DNA of 64,000 bases from Promerops cafer (taxonomy: Eukaryota; Chordata; Aves; Passeriformes; Nectariniidae). The stretch lies in the NCBI GenBank assembly GCA_013398275.1, contig VZSE01006029.1, positions 372,001 through 436,000 of the forward strand, read 5' to 3'. Numbering within the stretch: the first letter of the stretch is position 1; every line of letters begins with the position of its first letter. The notes under the pieces were generated by a model, which searched no databases, was not told the DNA's origin, and saw only the letters and a list, made by a program, of their open reading frames with translations. The position numbers were made by a program, and so were the translations under genes. This document shows, piece after piece, positions 22,971 to 35,300 of this stretch.

Positions 22971-25900
22971 CACTACTGAAAGCAGTTATTGGATAAAACC
23001 AGGCATCAATTCCCATGGGTTTAATTGATAGAGCTCTATTGAAAATTATCTATAATAGTTAATATCACATATTATAATAATAGAAATAATCTATAATATC
23101 GTCTCAGCACTAAAAAACACCCTTCAGCCAATCCAAGCTGTGAAGTCTTTCATTTTAGAGAGTTTCTTCAGATCAAAATTGAATTTCAAAAAACTTCAAA
23201 TTTTATGTAAAAAATCTCTATAGATATGAAAGAATCCAAGCAATAATTCCACAAATTGTAATATATAATCACGGTATATCACTGCACCAAGCAAAAATCT
23301 GTAAATTTCTTGCTGCAGTTTATGTTTTCAGATCCTCAAGACATCACCCACTCTTTTAAGAAACTGGTGGTACCTGTCTCAGTCCTCAGTGAACATGTAG
23401 TGCCATATTTCTGCAGTCTCACCCCCACTTTTACTGTCAGCTAAAGTACTGTGGCAAATCTGATTCTCTAAAAAACTGGAACTAAACTTGAAAAAAGGAA
23501 AAAAAAGTCTAGAAGTTTGAAGGACAGATCTTCCGCTGCCCTAAAGTGTAACACTATGACTTATTAAAGCCACCAGAACAGTTTGTAGCAACAGATAATC
23601 TCTGAGCTTTTAAGATTGTCAGCAAATTCTGTTTTGCAGTACAAACCTAGTCATTTCCTGAAATTGTAAGGTTCAGTTAAGCTTAAGAAAGCTATCCAGG
23701 TTTATTTAGAGAGTCAACATTTATTTCCTACATAGCTGGTTGATCTGGGACTCACCTAACACCTTACTGAAAGTATGTTTTCCAAAAATAAAGGAACTAC
23801 TATTCAAGGCTTCCTACAAAAATGTTCACCAATATGTCCTACTATATTACAGGATATGGCAATTAACAGTCAAATGCAGTTATTATTATCAAGATTTTTT
23901 TACCCCAACATGTACAGGTTGATTGATACTATTTTGGGTGTCTCAGTTTAGAAAAGAATGACAGTTTCCTTTGGCATTTCAGTCTGCATTTTGGCTAGTT
24001 CTAATGAAGACAAATGCTTCTCAATCAGGATTGTTCTGTTTGTTAAGTGATACAGATGGCACACTCACTGTATTGACTCTGAGATTTTAGGTGTATTTGG
24101 GGTATACTGGTTTGTGTTCCCTAGCTAAAAACTGATCGATAATTCAAATGGAAGAGAAGTTCTGTCTTTGCGGAATTTTTGTGACATGTACACAGTTCTG
24201 AAGGATCTACAGACGGACAGATTTTAGACACATTCAGAAAAATCTGTAAAACATGGTCCAGCAGATGTGCCTTGGCAGTAAATCAAACACACACTCCCAA
24301 ATGCCTGCCAGAACTGTGTGTTGAACCTGTGCCACCAAGGGGGTGTAGCACTCATTCCTGTTCTTCCCACCTGCTCCTGAGGGCATCACTGGGTTCAGTT
24401 GAAGGCTTTTATTTCAGGTATATCCAGCCCCAGAAACACTAAAGAAGGTTTTTGTTTTTTTTCAGTTTCCATTTGTTGTCAACTTTGTCTTAATACTTAC
24501 GTCACACTCAGTTTCAGGGAAGGTTAACCAAAGTTCAGGTTGTGTTTTCTCCAAAGTTGGTGAGGTCTTTAATTAACCAGCTGGAAAGCAGGTGGATGTA
24601 CCACAAGACCCTTGTCACCTGAAAATATTAGACTCTACTTCCGTTGCAGTTATTAGCATCCCCAACAGGTTCACATTGGGAAATAACACAGATTTTAGGA
24701 GGGAAAGAATCAAGACAAGCTTTCTTCTATCCGCCACCTGCTCAGACTTGAAAATACATGGTAGAAGAGAAGACTGCAAATTTAAGACTTAAATGTTGTT
24801 TAGGTCAGCTGAAGATTTCTTAGGGTATCTGTGGAGGAACTTTGTGGGCATCTGTTCAGCCTCTGGTGCAGAGGTAGAGAAACACATATCTGAAGGAACA
24901 GCCTCCCTGGCTGTCCCACCAATGAAATGTTTAAGTGAGAAAAGTGCAAAACCACAAGCAGACTCAAAACCCTCATGATGTTTCTGCTCAGTGTTGAGGC
25001 ACATAGGCTCTGCAGAGAGACGAGACTCTCTGGGGCATACAAATCTACACAGCACTTTATATTGTAATTAAGATGATAAAACCAAAGTGTTCTGTTAAAA
25101 GACTGCCAGCTCTCCAGAGAAAATAGCTTTGTGTATCACTTTATGCTAGTGGTGACAGAATAGAAAACAGAATACCACAGTTACATACTCGTTCTTTGTC
25201 TAGAAGTATTTACAAATAACTTTACAAATTTTTACACGCATTTTTCAGTTTTGCTTGTTTACTTTTAAATTAAGAGAAAAATTAGTCCCCAGAGGCTTCT
25301 AAGGCTTCAGTTGGTGCCTTGTACTGTACATTCATGCTTGGCTTCTTCCTGGGAGAAGGGAGGAAAGGAGTTTAAAAATGTGCAAATCACAGACATCTAA
25401 ACAGCCCTGGGTGTAAGGGTTCCTAGAGATGGACATCCATTGAGGAGTTGTCCTACTTCTTTTCAAAACAGAGACAGCTACTCGAGATGGACTTGGGGCA
25501 AAAGAGATTAGGAAAGGAGGAGTCATATATGAATTGCAATAATTAGGTGAGTACATTAGTGCTTGAACATCTGGGTAAGAAGAGTCATAGATCAATCCCT
25601 ACTGCATTCAGCAGTTCAAACAATGCAGAGTGGACATTATGAATTCTAAAGACAGCATTGAAATGATCTCTTGAACACTGTTAGGGTTTGACTCCTGCTG
25701 CATATTTTGGAGTCAAAATTCCTGTTTACTGACACAATCTTGACCAGGCACAGTATGATCCTTTCACTCAAAAAACACTGAACTTTTGAGAAAGACACAC
25801 CCTCCTCCTAGTTTTCAGGTTGTTTTGTTTTCATGCCTCAACACTAAACATTGTAAAAATATTGAAATTAAAAAAGAAAAAAATTTACAATTTACAAGTG

Positions 25901-28900
25901 TCCATATAAGTAAATTATTTAAAAATTCAAGATCATCTACAAGGATCTACGAAATAACAATGCTGATAATGACACTGAGCCTCTGGGAAGAACAATCCAC
26001 ATGCCGCGAGAAACAGATGTGGTGGGTTTCTTCCAGAACGATGAGTCACAAGGTTGGTCTTTCCTTCTAAAATCTGTTTCTTCAGCTACAGCAGCAGAAG
26101 TCTTGAGTCCATGTTCATTACTTACTTCGACCTAAAAAGCAGGATATAAGAATTACTTACAAATGAAAATCTATTTTGTTTATCTACTAATTTATAAGCT
26201 GTAAATTCATACCAGCTGAGAGGTTAGTAACTAATGAACAAGTGGATAAATCTCATGTGGTCACTAATTTTGTCAGCTGTGAGACTCACCTATATGGTCA
26301 AGAATGAATGGCTGGGTACAAAGCAGTAGCTTTGTCCTATGCATACCACAAAAGCAAAAAATGTTTGGGAGAAGTGCCATAGCTGGTAAAGCATATCTGA
26401 AGCTCATACAATAATAGATTCAATTTAGCATAATATATTTCAACAGCATAAGACATATTTTCACCCAGTTATAAAATTCTGATGTGATCTGATCACCAAC
26501 ATGAGCATTTGAGGTGGACTCAGCTGGAGCTATTTATAGTCCCCGCCAGTGACACACCTGCTGAATCTATGTATTCTCACGTGACTCCCTGTAACCATTT
26601 TCACTTGTGTAATCTTGGAAAATCTGTGTTGGTCTTTCAGAGCAGTTTAAAGATGGGTAAAGTCTCAGGAGAAGATACAAACAGGACAGGGTCACACAGA
26701 TGCATCACGGACTGGGGACCTCTCCACTGGCACTATTTCTCATACAGTGGATCAGTTCCACAAGCACAAATTAGTAATGTTCTTAAAAAGGCTAGGGACA
26801 TCCCTAACTAGAATTAGGGATTCAGTGTCTGTCCAGATAGCGTTGCTCAAAGCTGTAGTAGTTTTATTTTATTTTATTAATATTATTAGTATTACAATTA
26901 TAATTAAAATTTTCATTATTGTATTAGTACATTATTCTTATTACAGCATTATTATGATATTATCTTATTAACATATATTATAATATAATTATTCTTAATA
27001 ATAACAACCTCTAATGCAAGCCAAAATATAGCTTCTTATTTTTTCCTTCTAGCCACCATGCTCCTCTTTTTTCCACATATCAGTACATGAAGTGTTTCTA
27101 AGTATTACTGAGTGACCTGGCTGTTGATACTGTGATTCAAACAGGCACAACAGTCTTCTTTGTAGTCCATATGCTTTAGGCCCAAAGAGAACACAACGAT
27201 TTTTTTTTTCTGCTCCTCCTGTTGTCTCCTGCCTTACACACATCTTCTAATTGAAACTGCATGGCTGAGGGCAAAGATCCTGCTTCTCCTTGTCCTGCAG
27301 CCTAATTGAGTTACAGGCAGAACAAAGAGCAAGCAGGCAAGCCATGCTCATTCATATTTGGATTAAAAATTGTTCCCCATGGGAACAAGTTCAAATTTAA
27401 CTTCTTCTCAGAGATGAGAAGGAAAATTAATCTTAGTCTTGCTAATCATTAATAATGGTAGCACTAAGCAGACATTATACTGAATGTGAGCACTTGATAA
27501 AAGCAGACTGTCTTCTGCATAGTTTGGATGAGACCACAGAGCCTTGTATTTTCAGTGGGCTGCGTTTAGTTAATTTATGAATGAAATAAGGGAAGTAAAA
27601 GGGATGAGAAAAAGGGAAATATAGCCAAGCTTTCACCTATAAAGTAACATTTATAAAGGCTTTTAATGTATTTTTACAAGCAGTATTCATGTTCAGTTCC
27701 AAGAGAATTCTAACTCTCAGAAATGGAGTTTTGCACAGCCTGGACACCAGAAATCACTTTTTAGAGATACTAAGAATTTTCAGACTGTATATAACTGATA
27801 CAGATAGCAATTAACTTATCAAAAGAAGTCAAGAAGGCTAATGTGCTGCAGAGAGATAAGCATCTGCAAAGTTCTGGCACAATCCACTGACCAAATTATT
27901 TCCAGCAATTTGGCTTTTAATTCAGACTTTGATCACTGACAGTAATTTCCCTCCCGGCTTAGATAAAGGTCCTCTGTATCTTTCAGTACATGCAACCAAA
28001 ACATCAATAAAGAAGGAAACCCAATATAATTTCTGTCCCAGTTTTATACTCCTTGAAGCAATAAAGTGGCCAGAGAGGGCCCTCCCAGTGGTACAAGGAT
28101 AAGCATTCATAGGAGATGGGAACATAACTCTCGTTCTCCAGTATTGTAAGATCACCAACAACCCCCAAATCCCTTGAGCTACTTATCCAAAATCTCCTAT
28201 CAAAGAACAAATTATCAGATGCTGTGACTTTCCTACTGCAAAACAAATGAATATATTTTGCAGAAATGTATTTGTAAGTATTTCATGAATATGTCTTTTA
28301 TTCTCTTCTTTAATTATAGTAAGTTTGCTATGAAAGTACTAAACATTTATGCTCTTGATGCTTAAAACTAATCTGAATGCAGGTTTAGAGATTAAAATCT
28401 TTTTTGGAGAGGTGTAAATGTTGCAGGTGTGGCCTTCTTGCTCCTGAATATCAATTTAACTTTATACTCTAGCAGCTTATTCAGAAGGTTCAAACTCCCA
28501 TTTTGCAGCCATCTTTCTCACAGAAAATGCAACAAAATAGACATTTAATGAAATATTACTAAAGAAATGTAGACTTCAATGTAGAGCATGTCTTTAATCA
28601 AAAGTCAGAAGGTTCATAATTTCATTTAGTTGTCTTAATGTGTTATTTGTTCCTGTTCTAGTATATACCATCATTTTGGGCCTTCATATTCTATAATGTT
28701 TAGATAAATTTTTAGTAAAATTTTGTCTCTGTTTATTTCTACAAATTGAAAGCTGCATCGTGAACAAAATATATTTTAAAAACCTGCAAAAATCAATAAA
28801 GTCACGAAGTTCAGGTGTCAAGTTCCAACCCCAAAAAATTTTTTAGCAATTGTCCATTTTAAATTAGAACTCCTAGCATGTGCACACATGCATACACCAG

Positions 28901-29768
28901 GAAAAACCTTCAACCCATGCTAATTCTGTTAACTGATAAGTAAAATAGAGTAAGTCATTAAATCAGTTTCAGTCAATTAGCTGTATGTGCATTTCATGCC
29001 GCATTTAAGAGGCATGAAAGGCCCAAAGGTAAATTTAAAGACAGAGACCAACTTCACAACAAGTTCCAGCCATAAAGAATTTCTAAATTAACACCTTCTG
29101 GTTTACCAATAATACTTCGAAAAATCATCTACTTGAAGATATATGAGCTTCTGCCAAAATACTAGCAACGTCTCCCCATATCCTAATTTTTTCCAAATAA
29201 AAAGAATAGATATGCATTCAAACTTATTCATTAGGGAGCAAAGCAGGAAGAGGCTATGAAAATGATTTTTATGGTGCAAGCAAGTAAGTGATGACAAAGA
29301 AATAATTAAGTTCCAGTGAAACTCTATAGATAGATTCTAAGCTGACAAGCAGTTTTTCAGCAAAAGTTCTTTCAGTAGCTAGACAAATGTAAAAACTGCT
29401 GCTTTTCTATAAATGGGTTAATCTCATTAAGGTTTCTGCAGCCACAGAAGCTATAAACCAGCTCTTTTCTTGCTAAAAATTCAGCAAGGAAGCAATTCCA
29501 TCCTTCAGTGAGAGCCTCTCCTTGCGTTGAGATGAGGCACGAGGTGGCAGACATGGTGATATCTCCTAATCCTCGCTTTAGCGGATATGCCATCAATGAC
29601 AAAGTGCCCTTACTCGAATGTTTTATGTGGATTAATTTTTAATTAAGTTCCAATTAAAATATAATTAAATTATCGGTAATCTGATGCCCAAATTATTTTA
29701 GGAGAAGCTTAGCTTTCAGTTCAGTTCAGTTATAAGGATTAATGTGGTCCGTGGGACCAGAACCTTAC
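22971..29768. other. non-coding DNA, no gene recognised
   Basis: AT-rich sequence between a CR1 fragment and the NKAIN exon. It is either intron before, or 3' UTR and flank around, the unlocated last NKAIN exon on the - strand. No open frame here shows a known domain. Confidence 0.45.
26861..27007. repeat. AT-rich low-complexity tract
   Basis: Nearly 150 bases consist almost only of A and T, with recurring TTATTA and TATAAT motifs. It is low-complexity sequence with no coding content. Confidence 0.85.
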
Positions 29769-29852
29769 CTACAGGCTTTACAGGCATTAACTCAACATGT
29801 TCCTGGGGGGGCTGTCGGTAGGAGTATGTGTCAAGTCCACCTATGAAATCAA
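29769..29852 (-). CDS. NKAIN3: NKAIN3 C-terminal tail exon (probable)
   Basis: This is a small - strand exon of 84 bases. The acceptor reads TTGTATTTTCAG at 29853-29864 and the donor is GTAAGG, with its GT at 29768-29767. Its first two bases complete a split codon (T from the previous exon would give Phe). The translation is DFIGGLDTYSYRQPPQ then EHVELMPVKPV. NKAIN proteins are small four-pass membrane proteins that bind the beta-1 subunit of Na,K-ATPase. Their cytoplasmic tail carries a conserved acidic-then-FDFIGG motif, seen here from the Asp. Assignment to NKAIN3 rests on position: NKAIN3 is the convergent neighbour of GGH on human 8q12. Upstream exons with the membrane segments were not found in the window, nor was the final exon. 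If the donor were not used, the frame would run 17 more codons to a stop at 29716. Confidence 0.72.
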
Positions 29853-31343
29853 CTGAAAATACAACAGTTCCAGAAATGAACAAATGGATATGAAAATATG
29901 TCAACTGAAAAAGAAATGTGGACAAATTATGTTAAAAAAAAAAAAAAAAGAAAGAAAGTAAGTGCATGCACAGGTTTGCATACGAGAAATAAACCAAGTA
30001 GATAAAGATGCTGTGGAAACTGCTTACAGAAGGCTCCATGCTCTGTCTTCCTTGGGGTCTATCTAGCCCCATGCCTGGAAAGACAGGCAGCAGCTGGATG
30101 AGCAGACATACACACTCCTGCCAGTGTGTGTGCAAAAGGAGCGTTCATGGATGTGCAGAGCATGTAAAGAGAAACCACTATGGGGTAAAATAGCTGATTC
30201 TCTTTAGGGAAATCTCAGTATATATATATATGTGTATAAATATATATTTAATTTAAATATAAATTTAATAATTCCTCTTCAACTCCTTTATATGTGTTTA
30301 GAAATTTAGGCAATGGAAACAGTTTAGCTTGTTTAGCTAACCTAATTTCACCTAAACTCTTCAGACTCAATGGACTTGTAGAAAAGCATCAACCAAAGGC
30401 ATGAGAGCTGAGTTAAGAATAAACAAGTGATCACTAAATACAAAAAAGCAGCAGCATCTCTGGATGAACTTGTGGACACCTTTTCAGAATTCTTCTACTT
30501 TCTATGTCAGAAATAATGTGCTCTTGAGAAGTTTTTAGTTCCTTCTATGGTGATAATGATTTAAAAAAAAGACATTTTAGTCTGAATCTTGTATTTTGTT
30601 GTTTTGGTAAGACTTCAAGCAGCTCTAAGAGGCCACAATTTCAAGCTATCCTAGAAATCTTAAAAGCAGGTTTGTGGAAAAGACTATTCTATTGATTTCA
30701 AAGGGCCTTTTGCAGATATGTCCAGAGCTGACAAATCCACAGTACAGTAGGATTCTTTGGTCACATAGAAAGCAACCTCCTCCACTTGTTTATATATAGG
30801 CACATATGCAAAAGGCCTAAGCAGAATTTTGATACTCATTGTGCTAATTGCTGTAGGAGTAACAAATGAAAAAGCAGTTCTTTCCCAGTCAATGTGTGCA
30901 CTAGGTAGATCAACAAAGAGTGCTTATCCAGGGTGAGGGGATGGGAAAATGAGGCTTAGAGATTGACAGACTAATGAAATACCCACTGAAATCTGTGGAA
31001 ATGCTCCTGTTGATCTCAGTTTGCTTCTCCTCCTGAGTCCAGAAATGGCTGAAAACTGAACTTGATGTACTTCAATCATACAGCATCACCTCTTGCCCAA
31101 GACTGTTCTCTTAAAACTGTCTGAGCAGGACAAAATGTGCTGAAGAGCTTGCCCAGCCCAAATGCCTGTCCCAGCCTATCTGCACCTCCTCCTTCTACTG
31201 TATTTCTTTCATGTTGCAGCTCTCCTTCAGAATGTTGTCACTATAGGCCACACCATGCATCAAAATTTACTTCAGCACTAGTGGGGTCAGGGATTACAGA
31301 GGAAACAGTTGCAGATGAACTGTTGTAAAAGTTGATTTTTAAA
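29853..31343 (-). other. NKAIN3 intron (inferred), no other feature
   Basis: Inferred large intron upstream of the tail exon. It holds a poly-A run at about 29934-29949 and an AT-rich (TA)n stretch near 30219-30255. Nothing coding was recognised. Confidence 0.5.
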
Positions 31344-31830
31344 CCACAGAATCACAGAATGCTTTGGGTTGGAAAAGACCCCAAAGATCATCTGGTTCCA
31401 GCCCCTATGCCATAGACAAGGACACCTTCCACTAGAGCAGGCTACTCATCCAACCTGGCCTTGAGCACTTCCAGGCATGGGGCATCCAACTCCTCTGGGC
31501 AATCTGCTTCAGTGTCTCCTCAGTTTCACAATAAAGAATTTCTTCCTGAAATCTAATCTAAACCTACTCTCTTTCAGTTTGAAGCCATTCCTCCTCATCC
31601 TGTCACTACATGCTCTTATAAAAAGTTGGTCTCCATCTTTCTTGTAGGCTCCCTTCAGGTACTGGAAGGCCACAATTAGGTCACCCTGAAGCCTTCTCTT
31701 CTCCAGGCTGAACAATCCAAATTCTCTCAGCCTTTCCTTATAGGAGAGGTGCTCCATCCCTCTAAACTACTTGGTGTCCCTCCTCTGGACATGTTTTAAC
31801 AGATAGATCTCTTTCATGTGCTGGAAACCT
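31344..31830 (-). mobile_element. CR1 LINE 3' fragment
   Basis: The + strand starts CCACAGAATCACAGAATGC then TTTGGGTTGGAAAAGACCCC, the reversed CR1 terminus. It continues with CACCTTCCACTAGAGCAGG and CCAACCTGGCCTTGAGCAC. On the - strand the ORF2 C-terminus is readable as YKERLREFGLFSLEKRRLQG and RFRLDFRKKFF. It is moderately diverged and 5'-truncated. The right edge beyond CCTCCTCTGGAC is approximate. Confidence 0.94.
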
Positions 31831-31903
31831 CAGAGCTAAATGCTAGATGTCTAATACATTACATATTTACTGAATAATTTTTTAGAAAAAATCACATCCA
31901 CAA

Positions 31904-32298
31904 TGATTTTTTTTTTTTTTGGTTGGTTTTGGGTTTTTTGTTTTTTTTTTTTTTTTTGTTTTTACNNNNNNNNNNNNNNNNNNNNNNNNNNNNNNNNNNN
32001 NNNNNNNNNNNNNNNNNNNNNNNNNNNNNNNNNNNNNNNNNNNNNNNNNNNNNNNNNNNNNNNNNNNNNNNNNNNNNNNNNNNNNNNNNNNNNNNNNNNN
32101 NNNNNNNNNNNNNNNNNNNNNNNNNNNNNNNNNNNNNNNNNNNNNNNNNNNNNNNNNNNNNNNNNNNNNNNNNNNNNNNNNNNNNNNNNNNNNNNNNNGG
32201 TTTTTTTTTTTTTTTGGTTGGTTTTCGGTTTGTTGGTTTTTTTTTTTTTTTGGTTATGCACTTTAATTTTCCCTGATTTCCAATGGTCTGGAGGTTCT

Positions 32299-32329
<31 letters not shown>

Positions 32330-32335
32330 TTTTAA
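31904..32335. repeat. T/G-rich low complexity with 233-base gap
   Basis: T homopolymers broken by GGTTGGTTTT motifs flank an assembly gap (N at 31966-32198); a C/T tract follows at about 32295-32335. The same GGTTGGTTTT unit occurs on both sides of the gap, so the gap probably hides more of the same repeat. Open frames crossing the N run are artefacts. Confidence 0.9.
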
Positions 32336-35300
32336 TTGAGCACATGTTAACACAAGGAGCTAAAAGAATGAAAGAATGTTCTTGAGGCAATTCACAACTT
32401 CAGAACCGTACATCATTCCTCTCAGCAATCAAAAGCATTATCTGTAATTGTAAGCAGGGAGAGAATTTAAAGTAACTAGCCTTTCTACCAGCAAATCTTT
32501 TCGAGCAAGAAATGAAGCTGAGATGTATTAATGATTGACAACATAGACATGTCTTTGTTCTGACAAGGAGAATATATTTAATTGCACCATCCAGCAAGTG
32601 TTGAGAGGAGCTGCTCAAACCTGTTTAGTCAAGGCTTTCTCTTTTGCAATCCAAGATATCTTATGCAGTATTAAAGCCAAAGTTCACCTTAAAATTTATG
32701 TGAAGCTCATTCTCAAGGCAAGAAGCTGTTCCATCACACAAGGCAAAGGAATGTGCCATTTTTCATTATGCACTCTATTTTACGGCTTATAGCTCTTCAA
32801 TATGAAGATTCGTCATCAATTATTTGAATGATAAGTTACTTCTAGTTTTAAAAATTCATTTTGATTTTACCTGGTATTTTCATCACTTATAATTAGTAGT
32901 CTTCCAGGACTGAGACCACAAGTGGCCATTAAACATAGAAAATTGAATTTTTATTTTCACTGGAGACAAAGACATTATTATGTAAATTTCAGTGTAAGCA
33001 GGCATCAAATATCTTAAAACTTTACACTGAATGAACTTTTGGATGCATACATACCTCTATTTAATTGGCCAACAGTAAATAACAGCAACATTTATGGAGG
33101 TTTTTCAAGAGGAAAATATTGGTTTAGGGATGATGTAAAATAATTGGTTTTATTTCTGCCTGGTTAATGGATTATGGATAATTTCTGCCATAGATTCACA
33201 GGACTACATTAAATAGCTTCAGAAAGTTGCATAAGCCTGGAAGAAAGTTCAATTAAAAACCATGTTCTATACAGTTTTATAGTACTATGCTTTACATTTA
33301 AAAAAAATCCCAAACCAAACCAACAACCACAACTTGTTAGCAGTAGGGATATTCAGTCACTAAATAACAAACACCCCATGTAGTCCAGTCATTAACTACA
33401 GTCATGCAGAGAGAAACTTAAAATCCTAGGGAGAGGACTTTTTAGTATCCCACAGATAATAGCAGTTTACAGCAGAAGCTGGTTATTTTATCTGCAGCTG
33501 GCTGCAAAACATGATCCCTGTTCCCAGGGAATTGCTCTCTCCTTGTGTCACCTCAGTTTTGTGGTCATGCTGGATGTTTAATGGCCAGTGTGAAATGTTC
33601 CTTTAGAGTTCACTACCTGCTGTGCTTGGAAGTGCAAATCTGTGCTGGCTGTCCACCGCAGGCAGTCCATTAGAGTGATGTTCATTCATTCATGGGCCAT
33701 ATCAGAGGAACAGTTGTCATAATCTGCCTGAGTGAGAAAAGTGCAGTATGCTGCCAGCTGAAGAAAGTGTATCCACTGCCATAAGTAATTTTGAGGGTTA
33801 TTCTTTTCTAGACAGATGACATTTCGGGTTGCCTTGCTACTATTTATCCAGCGCATTCACCCATATGCAAGTTAAAATTTGCTTTCCTTTGAAGTTAGTG
33901 TAAAATAATCAGAGCTCAGAAAGAAAAAAAATCCTTTCTCCTTTTCCACCCTCTAATCTGGAATTCAGCTTCTCTGGCAATACCCCATTGACCTGCTGGC
34001 AGGCCCTGTGCAAACAGCTGCCAGAGCTTGTCAGCTCATTGGTATATTACTAATTTCTTCTTTCAAAGTTGGAAAATTCTTAGCATGTCTGGAGATGCAG
34101 GGTATGAACCGAGCAGCAATATGGCAATAGCACAGTTCTTAGTAAATCCTGCAGGCTCTTGGCCTGGGATACCTTATATTCTATTCATGCTTGCCTCCCC
34201 ATTTTATAAATGGGAGTAATCCCGAAAGCTGATGGCTCGAAGGGTTGGTACCTCCAGCTGTCCCCTTTCCAAGAGAGAGGCAGACTAGCAGGTGTTTAAA
34301 TTTGTATTGTTATGTACAGAAGATTTTCTTAACCTATGGGGTTCCAAATACTATTTTGCACTGAAGTATTTTCCTTGTACTGAGATTTTTTTTATTGAAT
34401 GGCAATTTATCAATGCAATTACATTCATTAAGAAAAGGTAGGCAACTGAGGAGGGTGTAACTAGCAGAAAAGGAACCAAAATCAGTTAGGAAGAGGAAGC
34501 AAAACTGGGGGATTGATGATAAGTCAGTGCTACATGCATAAAGTCCAGACTTTGGACTTTCCAATGTTTGCACTTGTAGCTTACACAAACTTTCCAGATA
34601 AGCATGTTTTTTCCTGAAAAAAACCAGCTTTTTAGTTGCCTTCCTTTCTCAAGGGATCCACTGCCCTTACACCCTTCACTGCACAAGCCAGACAGACCCA
34701 GCTGTCTGTCTGGAGCCAATACTACCCATTTTCCCCCTCTTCATACCAAGCCTGAGCACCTAAGTCTCAAGCCATGTAGCAGAAGAATCTCACATTCCAT
34801 TGCAGGATCACAGGAAGAGCTTCTCACTTATGCAGAGGACTAAAGGAGGGAAAGTGTGTGCGGGACAATTAAGAAAGTGAGAAGAAGAGACATCAGTAAT
34901 CATTTGTGGCACTCTGATTGCTGCTCTGTCTCTATAAAGTACTGGCAGATGGTAATCAGGTTAAAACAGGACAAAGTGGTAGAAAATTACTAAGAGACAA
35001 CCTTTTACTTAAGTTTTTATTACTGGAAGCTAGAAGGGGAATATTTCAATGTTCCACAGTAATTATTAAGATATTTGCACTAGATTTTCTTCTTAGTCTT
35101 CACCAGTGGGATAGATAATCATTCTAAAAGCTGCTCTGCCTTGTAACACGTAAGCACCACACTTCTCTGTGGGGCTGCACTGAAAGAAGGATCCTCTCAG
35201 AAGCTGCCTTAGAAAGGGCACTGGCATGGAAATTTTATCTATGATCTTTGCTACTGAACTCTCTCCTCATTTTACCAGTGATGTGACATCCAAGATACCA

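Noticed and set aside
22646..22996. 116-codon + strand frame
   Set aside because: It is the antisense of a CR1 fragment; the meaningful reading is the - strand ORF2 remnant.
28004..28246. 80-codon - strand frame near the NKAIN exon
   Set aside because: It was considered as a coding exon, but there is no NKAIN similarity, no fitting splice phases and no known family.
31892..32390. Long open frames on both strands across 31.9-32.4 kb
   Set aside because: They run through the 233-base N gap and T/G homopolymers; the residues are X, Phe and Lys runs and carry no coding evidence.
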